Source: Trueperaceae bacterium | GTDB taxonomy: Bacteria; Deinococcota; Deinococci; Deinococcales; Trueperaceae | DNA: 13,416 bases | Assembly (NCBI GenBank): GCA_007130355.1 | Contig: SLSQ01000079.1 | Coordinates: 1-13,416 of the forward strand | Direction: 5' to 3' | Part shown: piece by piece, positions 1-8,840 of the stretch | Numbering within the stretch: the first letter of the stretch is position 1 | How the letters are laid out: each line of letters starts with the position of its first letter | Notes under the pieces: model-generated | Seen by the model: the letters and a program-made list of their open reading frames with translations, nothing else | Databases searched by the model: none | What the model was told of the DNA's origin: nothing | Program-made: the position numbers and the translations under genes

Positions 1-1193
1 CCTGGGCGATGCCGATCATCAACTTCGTCTGGTGGATCGGGATCGGCCACGCCGGCACCCTGATCTCGGCGGCGCTGCTGCTGTTCCGGCAGCCGTGGCG
101 CACCTCGATCAACCGGTTCGCGGAAGCGATGACGATCTTCGCGGTCGTCTGCGCCGGGCTCTATCCGATCCTGCACCTGGGCCGACCGTGGGTCTTCTAC
201 TGGCTGCTGCCGTACCCGAACACCTACGGGCTGTTCCCGAACTTCCGCAGCCCGCTCGACTGGGACCTGTTCGCGATCAGTACCTACGCGAGCGTCTCGG
301 TGCTGTTCTGGTTCATCGGCCTGATCCCCGACCTGGCCACCCTTCGGGCGCAGAGCCGCACGCGCGCCCAGCGCATCCTGTACGGGATCCTCTCGCTCGG
401 CTGGAACGGCTCCGCCAAGGCGTGGCAGCGCTACCAGCGCGCCTACCTGCTGCTCGCCGCGCTCAGCTTCCCGCTGGTGCTCTCGGTCCACTCGACGATC
501 GCCATGGACTTCGCGGTGAGCGTGGTGCCCGGCTGGAACAACACGATCATGCCGCCGTACTTCGTGGCCGGCGCCGTGTTCGCCGGGTTCGCGATGGTGC
601 TGATGCTCGCCATCCCGCTCCGGAAGGCGTTCAAGCTCGAGGGCCTGATCACGATGCGGCACCTCGACAACGCCGCGAAGCTGATGCTCGGCACCGGCAT
701 GATCGTCGTCTACGGCTACGGCGTCGAACTGTTCGACGCCTACTACTCCGGGCTCGAGTTCGAGCAGTACATGGCGCTCCATCGCGTGTTCGGGCCGTAC
801 GCGTGGGCGTTCTGGCTGCTGATCCTGTGCAACTTCGTGGCGATCCAACCGCTCTGGTTGCGGAGCGTGCGGCAGAACCCGTGGGCGCTGTTCGGCATCA
901 GCGTCATCGTCTCGATCGGCATGTGGCTCGAGCGCTACGTGATCGTCGCGATCACGCTCACCCGGGACTTCCTGCCCTCCTCGTGGGGCGACTACGTGCC
1001 GACCTTCTGGGACTGGTCGCTGTACATCGGCTCGTTCGGCCTGTTCGGCACCCTGTTCTTCCTGTTCATCCGCCTGCTCCCCTCGATCGCGACGTCGGAG
1101 ATGAAGGAGCTCGCGCACCACGACGCGCACCACGGCTCCGACCCGTACGAGGAGATCCGCCAGGACTACTACGCTGAGGAGGCACGCTCGTGA
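1..1193 (+). CDS. actC: ActC, NrfD-like quinol-binding membrane subunit of alternative complex III (5' partial)
   Basis: Integral membrane subunit of alternative complex III, the quinol:cytochrome c oxidoreductase that replaces the bc1 complex in many bacteria; ActC is the NrfD/PsrC-type subunit that binds quinol. The reading frame is open to the left edge. The first ATG (position 9) lies inside the conserved stretch NFVWWIGIGHAGTLIS, where family members have an N-terminal segment and usually one more helix, so the true start is upstream of the window. About nine hydrophobic helices are visible (counting from that ATG, roughly residues 7-26, 37-58, 86-112, 145-171, 181-203, 227-248, 266-286, 292-318, 339-361); with the missing one this gives the usual ten. 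Family-typical strings include INRFAEAMT, HLGRPWVFYW and FRSPLDWDLFA. The C-terminus is a soluble His/Asp/Glu-rich tail. The stop overlaps the actD start by 4 bp. Family assignment is firm; the missing 5' part cannot be assessed. Confidence 0.93.
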   Translation, partial: WAMPIINFVWWIGIGHAGTLISAALLLFRQPWRTSINRFAEAMTIFAVVCAGLYPILHLGRPWVFYWLLPYPNTYGLFPNFRSPLDWDLFAISTYASVSVLFWFIGLIPDLATLRAQSRTRAQRILYGILSLGWNGSAKAWQRYQRAYLLLAALSFPLVLSVHSTIAMDFAVSVVPGWNNTIMPPYFVAGAVFAGFAMVLMLAIPLRKAFKLEGLITMRHLDNAAKLMLGTGMIVVYGYGVELFDAYYSGLEFEQYMALHRVFGPYAWAFWLLILCNFVAIQPLWLRSVRQNPWALFGISVIVSIGMWLERYVIVAITLTRDFLPSSWGDYVPTFWDWSLYIGSFGLFGTLFFLFIRLLPSIATSEMKELAHHDAHHGSDPYEEIRQDYYAEEARS

Positions 1194-1762
1194 GCGCATC
1201 CGCGACCGCGCACGCCGAGGCGGCCGGCCGGAATCCCGAGCTGTACGGGCTCGCGGCCGAGTTCGAGACGGTCGAAGCCCTCGAGGCCGCCGCCACCGCC
1301 GCCCGGAAGGCCGGCTACCGTTCGATGGACGCCTACACGCCGTACCCGGTCGAGGGGCTCGACGAGAAGCTCGGCATGGAGCCGACCCGCATGGGCTGGG
1401 TCGTGCTCGCGGCCGGCCTCTTCGGCGCCCTGCTCGGGTTCGGGATGCAGTGGTACGCTAACGTGGTGTTCTACCCGCTCAACATCGGCGGGCAGCCGAT
1501 GAACAGCTGGCCCCAGTTCATCGTCATCACCTTCGAGATGACGGTGCTCCTCTCCGCCTTCAGCGCCGGACTGTTCATGCTCGGGCGCAACGGTCTGCCC
1601 CGCTACCACCACCCGATCTTCTCGACCCCGAACTTCGACGCCTCGACCCGCGACCGCTTCTTCCTCTGCATCGAGGCGCGCGACGCGAAGTTCGATCGCG
1701 ACGCGACCCGGACCTTCCTCGAGAAGCACGGTCCGGCGCGCGTCTCGGAGGTGGAGGCGTGA
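1190..1762 (+). CDS. actD: ActD, DUF3341 membrane subunit of alternative complex III
   Basis: Small membrane subunit of ACIII (DUF3341 family, 190 aa, the usual size). It has a soluble N-terminal domain (about residues 17-65) with the family pattern YGLAAEF...AARKAGYRSMDAYTPYPVEGL, then two transmembrane helices at about 69-89 and 108-132, and a cytoplasmic C-terminal part containing the conserved LPRYHHPIF and FFLCIEARD strings. The start is GTG at 1190, overlapping the actC stop (GTGA), with a strong Shine-Dalgarno (TGAGGAGG, 1175-1182) 7 nt upstream. In known ACIII structures ActD packs beside the NrfD-like subunits and carries no cofactor, and no heme or metal motif is seen here. The gene sits exactly where expected, between actC and actE, and is presumably translationally coupled to both. 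Confidence 0.93.
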   Translation: MSASATAHAEAAGRNPELYGLAAEFETVEALEAAATAARKAGYRSMDAYTPYPVEGLDEKLGMEPTRMGWVVLAAGLFGALLGFGMQWYANVVFYPLNIGGQPMNSWPQFIVITFEMTVLLSAFSAGLFMLGRNGLPRYHHPIFSTPNFDASTRDRFFLCIEARDAKFDRDATRTFLEKHGPARVSEVEA

Positions 1763-2367
1763 ACCGGACCCGATCGCTCCTCCACGTCCGCACCGTCGCG
1801 GCGCTGCTGGCGCTGGCGCTGGTCCTGGCCGCCTGCGGTCAGAACATGGCCGACCAGCCCCGCGTCGGGGCCTACCAGGCGACGCCGTTCCTCGAGGGAG
1901 GCACCTCGATGCAGCCGCTGCCCGACGGGGTCGTCGCGCGCGAGTTCGGCGACGTCGACCCGGCCTTCCTGACCGGACAGGATCCCGACGGGGGCCAGTT
2001 GACCGAACTGCCGATCGAGCTCACCACCGAGCTGCTCCTGCGCGGACAGGAACGGTACGGCATCTACTGCGCCGTCTGCCACGGCTACGACGGGCGCGGC
2101 GACGGCGTCGCCGTCCAGCGAGGCTTCCCGCAGCCGGCTTCGTTCCACGAGCAGCGCCTGCTCGACGCCTCGGTCGGCTACGTCTTCGGGGCCGCCACGA
2201 ACGGATTCGGCCGCATGTACGGCTACGCCTCGCGCATCCCGCCCGAGGACCGCTGGGCGATCTCCGCCTACGTCAAGGCGCTCCAGCTGAGTCAGAACGC
2301 CGAGCGCAGCGACCTGCCGGCCGACGTGCTCGAGAGCCTCGAATCCACCGAAGGGAGCGTGCGCTGA
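1759..2367 (+). CDS. actE: ActE, monoheme cytochrome c lipoprotein of alternative complex III
   Basis: Monoheme c-type cytochrome subunit of ACIII, probably the exit point for electrons. The 202-aa product begins with a lipoprotein signal: basic n-region, hydrophobic core, and lipobox LAAC with Cys26 as the lipidated residue, so the domain is anchored on the outer face of the membrane. The heme c motif CAVCH lies at residues 104-108, and the likely axial Met is M153 in TNGFGRMYGYA, followed by the conserved helix PPEDRWAISAYVKALQ. All match the ActE family. The start is GTG at 1759, overlapping the actD stop by 4 bp, with GGAGGTGGAGG just upstream as ribosome binding site. The stop TGA shares one base with the ATG of actF. 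A generic cytochrome c lipoprotein is the only alternative, and the context argues for ActE. Confidence 0.93.
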   Translation: MNRTRSLLHVRTVAALLALALVLAACGQNMADQPRVGAYQATPFLEGGTSMQPLPDGVVAREFGDVDPAFLTGQDPDGGQLTELPIELTTELLLRGQERYGIYCAVCHGYDGRGDGVAVQRGFPQPASFHEQRLLDASVGYVFGAATNGFGRMYGYASRIPPEDRWAISAYVKALQLSQNAERSDLPADVLESLESTEGSVR

Positions 2368-3524
2368 TGGAACGCGTCGCCTTCCGCCGCGGCCCTACCG
2401 TCGCGCTGCTCCTCGGCGCGGTCGGCCTGGTCGGCGGCGTCGTCGCCGGCATGAGCGGCGGCTTCTACGAGTCGTGGCTCCTCGCCTTCCTGTTCTGGTC
2501 GGGGCTCGCCCTCGGGCACCTGCTGATGCTCGTGGTCGGCCACATGGCCGGCGGCTCCTGGAGCGTCGTGATCCAACGTCCGCTCGAGGCCGGCACCTCG
2601 CTCCTGCCGCTCATGGCCCTGTTCTTCCTGCCGGTCCTGTTCGGCATGAACGTGCTCTACGTCTGGACCGATCCCGCCTACGTGGCGGCCACGCCGATGG
2701 TCGACGCGAAGGCCGGCTACCTGAACACGCCGTTCTTCATCGTTCGGGCCGTCGTCTACTTCGGACTCTGGATCCTGGCCGCGATGCTCTACCTGCGCGG
2801 CTCCGCCGAGCAGGACCGTGACCCGAGCGGGTCCGGCAAGGTCGGCTACCGCCTCAAGGCCCAGAGCGGCCTGTGGCTGGTCGTGTACGTGCTGACCATG
2901 TCGTTCGCCGGCCGGGACTGGGCGATGTCCCTCACGCCCGAGTGGTGGTCCGGCATCTACAGCGTGATCCTGATGATCTCGCAGGCGATCACCGCCGTCG
3001 CGTTCACGATCCTGGTGATGGTGTTCGTTTCCGGCCGCAACGCACGGGTCGACGCCCTCCTCACCGAGAAGCGACTGCAGGACCTCGGGAACTTCCTGAT
3101 GGCGTTCCTGATGTTCTGGGCGTACGTCTCGTTCTCGCAGCTGATCATCCAGTGGTCCGGCAACATCAGCGAGCTCGCGCCGTGGTACGTCGCACGCCTC
3201 GGCCCCGGCTGGTCCGGACTGTCGGCGTTCATGCTCGTGTTCGGGTTCGTGGCGCCGTTCCTGATCCTGTTCTCGCGCTGGGTCAAGCGCAAGCGCGCCG
3301 CCCTCGCCACCGTCGCCGCCTGGGCTCTGGTGGTGCAGCTGCTCAACACCGTCTACTTCCTGGTTCCGACCTACGGCCGCGACGGCTTCCCGGTGACGGT
3401 CACCGACCTGGCCCTCGTGGTCGGCATCGGCGGGATCTGGGTGTTCTTCTACCTCCGGCGTCTGGGCGCACGTCCGATCGTGCCGCTGCACGATCCGCGC
3501 CTGAAGGGGGCCGACCATGCCTGA
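2367..3524 (+). CDS. actF: ActF, second NrfD-like membrane subunit of alternative complex III
   Basis: Paralogue of ActC and last core subunit of ACIII (385 aa). About ten hydrophobic helices are visible, starting near residue 10 and ending near residue 375 (IGGIWVFFYLRR). Family signatures include the segment FWAYVSFSQLIIQWSGNISELAPWYVARL and, further on, the helix FVAPFLILFSRWVKRKR. In solved ACIII structures ActF sits against ActC, with proton-conducting polar residues within the membrane; that role here is by family. The ATG at 2367 overlaps the actE TGA by one base (TGATG), and AAGGGAG lies upstream. The stop lies 8 bp inside the following cytochrome c gene. No small ActG/ActH-type gene follows it. 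Confidence 0.9.
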   Translation: MERVAFRRGPTVALLLGAVGLVGGVVAGMSGGFYESWLLAFLFWSGLALGHLLMLVVGHMAGGSWSVVIQRPLEAGTSLLPLMALFFLPVLFGMNVLYVWTDPAYVAATPMVDAKAGYLNTPFFIVRAVVYFGLWILAAMLYLRGSAEQDRDPSGSGKVGYRLKAQSGLWLVVYVLTMSFAGRDWAMSLTPEWWSGIYSVILMISQAITAVAFTILVMVFVSGRNARVDALLTEKRLQDLGNFLMAFLMFWAYVSFSQLIIQWSGNISELAPWYVARLGPGWSGLSAFMLVFGFVAPFLILFSRWVKRKRAALATVAAWALVVQLLNTVYFLVPTYGRDGFPVTVTDLALVVGIGGIWVFFYLRRLGARPIVPLHDPRLKGADHA

Positions 3525-4266
3525 GGACCGGGACGAGGACCGCACGCTCTTCACGTCGGCGCAGATCCGCGCCGCCATGATCGGAAGCGTGGTCGTGATG
3601 CTGGCGGTGCCGACGGTGCTCCTGCTGCTCATGAGCGCGCGGCCGCAGGGTCAGCTTCAGCCTGCCGACGACAGCGCCTACCGGGCGCACGTGCGCACCG
3701 CCGCCGAGAACCTGGAAGGGTTCGAGCTGGTCGGCCAGACGCGCGCGCGGATCGACATCCGCCACGCGATGGACCTGGTCGCGGAGCGCGGGGTCGACCT
3801 GCCGCTGGTGGCCGTCTCGGCCGAGGTCGGCGACGACGAGGGCGCGGACGCCGCGGCCGAAGGTCCGGCCGAGGCCGACGGGGCCGCCGTCTTCGGCGCG
3901 AACTGCGCCTCGTGCCACCAGGCGAGCGGTCAGGGCGTGCCCGGCGCCTTCCCGCCGCTCGCGGGGGAGCACACCGTGGCGCTGGCCGGCAGCGACGACG
4001 GTCGCGCCTACCTCGTGCGCGCGCTGCTCAACGGGGTGCAGGGTCCGCTCACGATCGACGGCACCACCTACGACGGGATGATGCCGGCGTTCCCTCAGCT
4101 GTCCGACGACGAGGTGGCCGCCGTCCTGAACCACCTGACGGTCGCCTTCGGCAACGAGGACCTGCACGACGGTCTGCCCGCCTTCGCGGCCGACGACGTA
4201 GGCGCCGCCCGCGACGAGGGGCTGACCGGCGCGGACGTGCTCGAACTCCGGCCCGACCTCGACTAG
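3517..4266 (+). CDS. membrane-anchored monoheme cytochrome c following actF
   Basis: A 249-aa class I cytochrome c tethered by an uncleaved N-terminal helix (residues about 19-40, after a charged start MPEDRDEDR). A conserved-looking region follows (about 50-105, containing DSAYRAHV and IDIRHAMDLVAERGVDLP), then an Ala/Glu/Asp-rich linker (about 107-123). The heme domain has CASCH at 130-134, PPLAG near 148, and the likely axial Met at 188-189 in DGMMPAFPQLSDDEVAAVLNHL. An acidic tail of about 35 residues ends the protein. It starts at ATG 3517, 8 bp inside actF, behind AAGGGGG, so it belongs to the ACIII operon. Probable role: accept electrons from ACIII and pass them to a terminal oxidase. 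The heme domain is certain; the partner is inferred from position. I do not recognise the 50-105 region as a named domain. Confidence 0.85.
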   Translation: MPEDRDEDRTLFTSAQIRAAMIGSVVVMLAVPTVLLLLMSARPQGQLQPADDSAYRAHVRTAAENLEGFELVGQTRARIDIRHAMDLVAERGVDLPLVAVSAEVGDDEGADAAAEGPAEADGAAVFGANCASCHQASGQGVPGAFPPLAGEHTVALAGSDDGRAYLVRALLNGVQGPLTIDGTTYDGMMPAFPQLSDDEVAAVLNHLTVAFGNEDLHDGLPAFAADDVGAARDEGLTGADVLELRPDLD

Positions 4267-4293
4267 TCCGCTCGCTCCATCCGCACGACGATC

Positions 4294-4322
4294 CCGGCCG
4301 TCCGGTTCCCCCGGACGGCCGG
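4294..4322 (+). terminator. hairpin terminator of the ACIII operon
   Basis: Perfect 12-bp GC-rich inverted repeat: 4294-4305 pairs with 4311-4322, with a TTCCC loop. It lies 27 bp after the cytochrome c stop. No T-run follows, so it is either a hairpin-only terminator, typical of very GC-rich genomes, or a 3'-end stabiliser. Confidence 0.7.
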
Positions 4323-4328
4323 ACCTCG

Positions 4329-4334
4329 TATCGT
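4329..4334 (+). promoter_or_regulatory. -10 box (TATCGT) for the hydroxyacid dehydrogenase, probable leaderless start
   Basis: TATCGT fits the Deinococcus-type TANNNT -10 motif and lies 7 nt before the ATG at 4342, so transcription should begin at or next to the start codon. There is no Shine-Dalgarno beyond a weak TAGG. No good -35 is seen; that region falls in the loop and right arm of the preceding hairpin. The block 4329-4344 is almost identical to that at 13095-13110. Confidence 0.55.
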
Positions 4335-4341
4335 AGGCGCC

Positions 4342-5301
4342 ATGGCCCAGGTACGCGTCGCTCGCCGGCTCCCCGAACCCGCCGTCCGCCTCCTCGAGCG
4401 CGCCGGTCACGACGTCCAGGTCCTGGCGGACGAACGGCCGCCGGACCGGGCCGCCCTCCTGGCCGGCGTCGCCGGCGCCGACGCGATCGTGACCCTCCTC
4501 TCCGACCGCGTCGACGGCGAGCTGCTCGACGCGGCCGGTCCGGGGCTGCGGATCGTGGCGAACTACGCGGTCGGCCTCGACAACGTCGACCTCGAAGCGT
4601 GCCGGGCTCGCGGCGTGCGGGTGGCGCACACGCCGGGGGTGCTGACCGAGGAGACGGCGGACATGACCTGGGCGCTGGCGCTGGCGGTCGCCCGCCGAGT
4701 GGTCGAGGGGCACCGCCTGGCCGCGTCCGGCCGCTGGACCGGCTGGGCGCCGATGCAGTTGCTCGGCACCTCGCTGCACGGACGCACCTTCGGCGTGGTG
4801 GGGCTCGGTCGGATCGGTCGCGCGGCGGCGCGCCGGGCCCGCGGGTTCGGCATGCGGGTGGCGTACGCCGGACGCTCTCGGAACGAGGAGGCGGAGCGGG
4901 AGACCGACGCCCGGCCGCTGGCGTTCGAAGAGCTCCTGGCCGAGGCGGACGTGCTCAGCCTGCACTGCCCTTCGACGCCGAGCACGCGCCACCTGATCGA
5001 CGCGGACGCGCTGGCCCGCATGAAGCCGGGCGCGATCCTGGTGAATACCGCCCGCGGCGACGTGGTCGACGAGCAGGCGCTGGTCGACGCGCTGGCCGAG
5101 GAGCGCCTCGGCGGCGCCGGGCTGGACGTGTTCGAGCGCGAGCCGCGCATCCATCCGCGCCTGGCGGCGTTCTCGAACGTGGTGCTGGCGCCGCACCTCG
5201 GGTCGGCGACGGTGCGGGCCCGGTCGGAGATGGCCCGGATGGTGGCGGAGGCGGTGGTCGAAGTGCTGGAGGGGCGGGAGGTCGCGCACCTGGCGGCGTG
5301 A
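4342..5301 (+). CDS. D-2-hydroxyacid dehydrogenase, glyoxylate/hydroxypyruvate reductase type
   Basis: A 319-aa NAD(P)-dependent D-isomer 2-hydroxyacid dehydrogenase, closest in pattern to GyaR/GRHPR enzymes that reduce glyoxylate or hydroxypyruvate in the cytosol. The substrate loop NYAVGLDNVDL is near residues 74-84. The Rossmann nucleotide-binding motif GLGRIG is at 154-159. The catalytic triad is complete: Arg238 (NTARGD), Glu267 (DVFEREP) and His285 (LAPHLGSAT), with the spacing normal for the family. Arg/Ser residues after the second strand of the Rossmann fold (AGRSRNEE) hint at NADPH preference, which is only an inference. The gene stands alone on + between two hairpins and has a probable leaderless ATG start. 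Other family members such as D-lactate or phosphoglycerate dehydrogenase are less likely, since the length is short and there is no ACT domain. Confidence 0.88.
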   Translation: MAQVRVARRLPEPAVRLLERAGHDVQVLADERPPDRAALLAGVAGADAIVTLLSDRVDGELLDAAGPGLRIVANYAVGLDNVDLEACRARGVRVAHTPGVLTEETADMTWALALAVARRVVEGHRLAASGRWTGWAPMQLLGTSLHGRTFGVVGLGRIGRAAARRARGFGMRVAYAGRSRNEEAERETDARPLAFEELLAEADVLSLHCPSTPSTRHLIDADALARMKPGAILVNTARGDVVDEQALVDALAEERLGGAGLDVFEREPRIHPRLAAFSNVVLAPHLGSATVRARSEMARMVAEAVVEVLEGREVAHLAA

Positions 5302-5331
5302 CCGGGTCGGCGGGCGCCGCCACGGCAGTCG

Positions 5332-5365
5332 GAGGGGCGCCGCCCGGTTCCGGACGGCGCCCCTC
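5332..5365. terminator. shared terminator between converging dehydrogenase and gyrB
   Basis: Perfect 11-bp stem (5332-5342 with 5355-5365, GAGGGGCGCCG and its complement) around a 12-nt loop. A pyrimidine-rich stretch (TCTCCTCGTCTT) follows on +. It lies 30 bp after the dehydrogenase stop and 21 bp after the gyrB stop, so it can serve both strands. A partial third copy of the right arm (GCGCCCCTC-like) occurs at 5379-5388, overlapping the gyrB stop. Confidence 0.75.
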
Positions 5366-5386
5366 TCCTCGTCTTCGACGCGCCCC

Positions 5387-7339
<1,953 letters not shown>

Positions 7340-7344
7340 CGGAG

Positions 7345-7352
7345 CCTCCCTC
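7345..7352 (-). promoter_or_regulatory. ribosome binding site that fixes the gyrB TTG start
   Basis: On the minus strand GAGGGAGG lies 5 nt before TTG 7339, where GyrB homology begins. No comparable site precedes the in-frame GTG at 7417. Confidence 0.75.
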
Positions 7353-7419
7353 GCGCGGTCGGTCGGTACGCACGGAACGCCGTCCTGGACGGAGCCGGAC
7401 CGTTCCCGACCACCCACGC

Positions 7420-7449
7420 ATCGTACCGCGCGCGGGGCCCTGCGGTCAA
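7420..7449 (-). promoter_or_regulatory. gyrB promoter, TTGACC-N18-TACGAT
   Basis: Reading leftward, the -35 TTGACC is at 7449-7444, then an 18-bp spacer, then the -10 TACGAT at 7425-7420. This is the only textbook sigma-70-type promoter in the window. It predicts a transcription start near 7413 and a leader of about 75 nt before the TTG start codon. Confidence 0.75.
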
Positions 7450-7508
7450 ACCACGCGCGCCGTCCAGGACGGGATTCTTCGCCCTCGAGGCAGGTTCGCG
7501 TCCCACGC

Positions 7509-7530
7509 GGAGCCGGCCGTGGCCGGCTCC
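7509..7530 (-). terminator. proA terminator hairpin
   Basis: Perfect inverted repeat, 7509-7518 with 7521-7530 (GGAGCCGGCC and its complement; in practice a 9-bp stem with a 4-nt CGTG/CACG loop). It lies 3 bp past the proA stop on the minus strand. No T-run follows. It separates proA from the gyrB promoter downstream. Confidence 0.7.
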
Positions 7531-7533
7531 GGC

Positions 7534-8787
7534 TCAGTCGCGGATCTGGCCCTCGCCGTCGACCAGGTACTTGCGCGCCACCAGCTGCGCCAAGCCCATC
7601 GGGCCGCGCGCGTGCAGCTTCTGCGTCGAGATGCCGATCTCGGCGCCGAACCCGAACACGAAACCGTCGGTGAACCGGGTCGAGGCGTTCACGAACACCG
7701 CCGCCGCGTCGACGCGGGCCTGGAAGCGGCGCGCCGCCTCGCGCGAGCGGGTCACGATCGCCTCGGTGTGCCCGCTGCCGTGGCGGGCGACGTGCGCGAT
7801 CGCGGCGTCGAGATCATCGACGATCCGAACCGCCAGGATCAGGTCGAGGAACTCCTCGTCCCAGTCGGCGTCGGTCGCCGGCGTGGCGTCCACGAAGGTG
7901 CGCGTGCGGTCGCAGCCGCGCAGCTCGACCCCGGCGTCGCGAAGCCGGGCCGCGACGGCGGGCAGGAACGCTTCGGCCACGGCGGCGTCGACGAGCAGCG
8001 TCTCGGCCGAGTTGCACACGCCCGGACGCTGGACCTTGGCGTTGACGACGATCTCGGCGGCCATCTCCAGGTCGGCGTCGGCGTGCACGTAGACGTGGCA
8101 GTTCCCGACGCCGGTCTCGATCACCGGGACCTTGGCGGTGTCGACCACGTGCCGGATCAGCGACGCCCCGCCGCGCGGGATCGCCAGGTCGACCCGCCCG
8201 CGGGCGGAGAGCAGCTCGGTCACGTACGCGCGGTCGGGACTGTCGACCAGCTGCACCACGTCCGGATCGAGCCCGACGGCGGCGACGCCCTCGCGGATCG
8301 CATCGGTGAGCGCGCGGTTGCTGTGCAGCGCCGAGGCGCTCCCGCGCAGCACGGCGGCGCTGCCGGCGGCGAGCGCGAGGGCGGCGGCGTCGACGGTGAC
8401 GTTCGGGCGCGACTCGTAGATCATGGCGATCACGCCGAACGGAACGGTCGTCTCGCGGACCTCGAGCCCGTTCGGCAGCCGCCAGCCCGAGACGATCCGG
8501 TGCAGCGGATCGGGCAGGTCGGCCACCTGGGCGCAGGCGTCGGCGATGGCGTGGACGCGCGCCTCGTCGAGCGACAGTCGGTCGATCAGCGGAGCGGGCG
8601 TCCCCCGCCGCGTCTCCCCTTCGACGTCGGCGGCGTTCGCGCGCACGATCTCGGGCGCCCGGGCGCGGAGCCGGGCGGCGACCTCGAGCAGCGCCGCGCG
8701 ACGCGGACCGTACGGCAGTCCGGCCTGCGCCGTGCGGGCGCGGTCGAGCAGGGCGTTCAGGTCGACGGGCGGCGCGACGGTCGTCAT
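7534..8787 (-). CDS. proA: gamma-glutamyl phosphate reductase (glutamate-5-semialdehyde dehydrogenase)
   Basis: Cytosolic NADPH-dependent enzyme that reduces L-glutamyl-5-phosphate to glutamate-5-semialdehyde, the second step of proline synthesis. The 417-aa product has the family's usual length and shows its hallmarks in order: VPFGVIAMIYESRPNVTVDAAALALAAGSA-type cofactor region (about residues 135-165), RGGASLI, VIETGVGNCHVYV, catalytic Cys258 in QRPGVCNSAETLL, the GSGHTEAIVT stretch, VFVNASTRFTDG, and the terminal EIGISTQKLHARGPMGL. The ATG at 8787 matches the start of homology. It has no usable Shine-Dalgarno but has a TACCGT -10 box 5 nt upstream. proB, the usual partner, is not next to it; its neighbour upstream is a divergent SDR gene. 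The gene has its own terminator. Confidence 0.95.
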   Translation of the reverse strand: MTTVAPPVDLNALLDRARTAQAGLPYGPRRAALLEVAARLRARAPEIVRANAADVEGETRRGTPAPLIDRLSLDEARVHAIADACAQVADLPDPLHRIVSGWRLPNGLEVRETTVPFGVIAMIYESRPNVTVDAAALALAAGSAAVLRGSASALHSNRALTDAIREGVAAVGLDPDVVQLVDSPDRAYVTELLSARGRVDLAIPRGGASLIRHVVDTAKVPVIETGVGNCHVYVHADADLEMAAEIVVNAKVQRPGVCNSAETLLVDAAVAEAFLPAVAARLRDAGVELRGCDRTRTFVDATPATDADWDEEFLDLILAVRIVDDLDAAIAHVARHGSGHTEAIVTRSREAARRFQARVDAAAVFVNASTRFTDGFVFGFGAEIGISTQKLHARGPMGLAQLVARKYLVDGEGQIRD

Positions 8788-8792
8788 GCCTC

Positions 8793-8798
8793 ACGGTA
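8793..8798 (-). promoter_or_regulatory. -10 box (TACCGT) of proA, probable leaderless start
   Basis: On the minus strand TACCGT is followed by 5 nt (GAGGC) and then the proA ATG. The GAGG is too close to the ATG to work as a Shine-Dalgarno. No -35 is clear. The box is part of an 8-bp inverted repeat shared with the SDR promoter (8793-8800 and 8815-8822). Confidence 0.5.
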
Positions 8799-8816
8799 CC
8801 GCGTGCCGCCAGCGGG

Positions 8817-8822
8817 TACCGT
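8817..8822 (+). promoter_or_regulatory. -10 box (TACCGT) of the short-chain dehydrogenase gene
   Basis: TACCGT lies 18 nt before the ATG at 8841, with GAGGAGG at 8829-8835 and 5 nt to the start codon. This predicts a short leader of about 11 nt that just fits a Shine-Dalgarno, in contrast to the leaderless arrangement of divergent proA. No -35 is clear. Confidence 0.5.
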
Positions 8823-8840
8823 CACGCCGAGGAGGCCTTC

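Noticed and set aside
9..11. ATG at position 9 as the true start of actC.
   Set aside because: The frame is open to the left edge and family members carry conserved sequence upstream of this internal Met.
3400..5289. A 629-codon open frame on - across the cytochrome c and dehydrogenase genes.
   Set aside because: It spans a terminator and two real + strand genes and its composition is that of a complement frame.
7340..7417. 26-residue N-terminal extension of GyrB from GTG 7417.
   Set aside because: It is not conserved in GyrB, has no ribosome binding site, and overlaps the predicted -10 box and transcription start.
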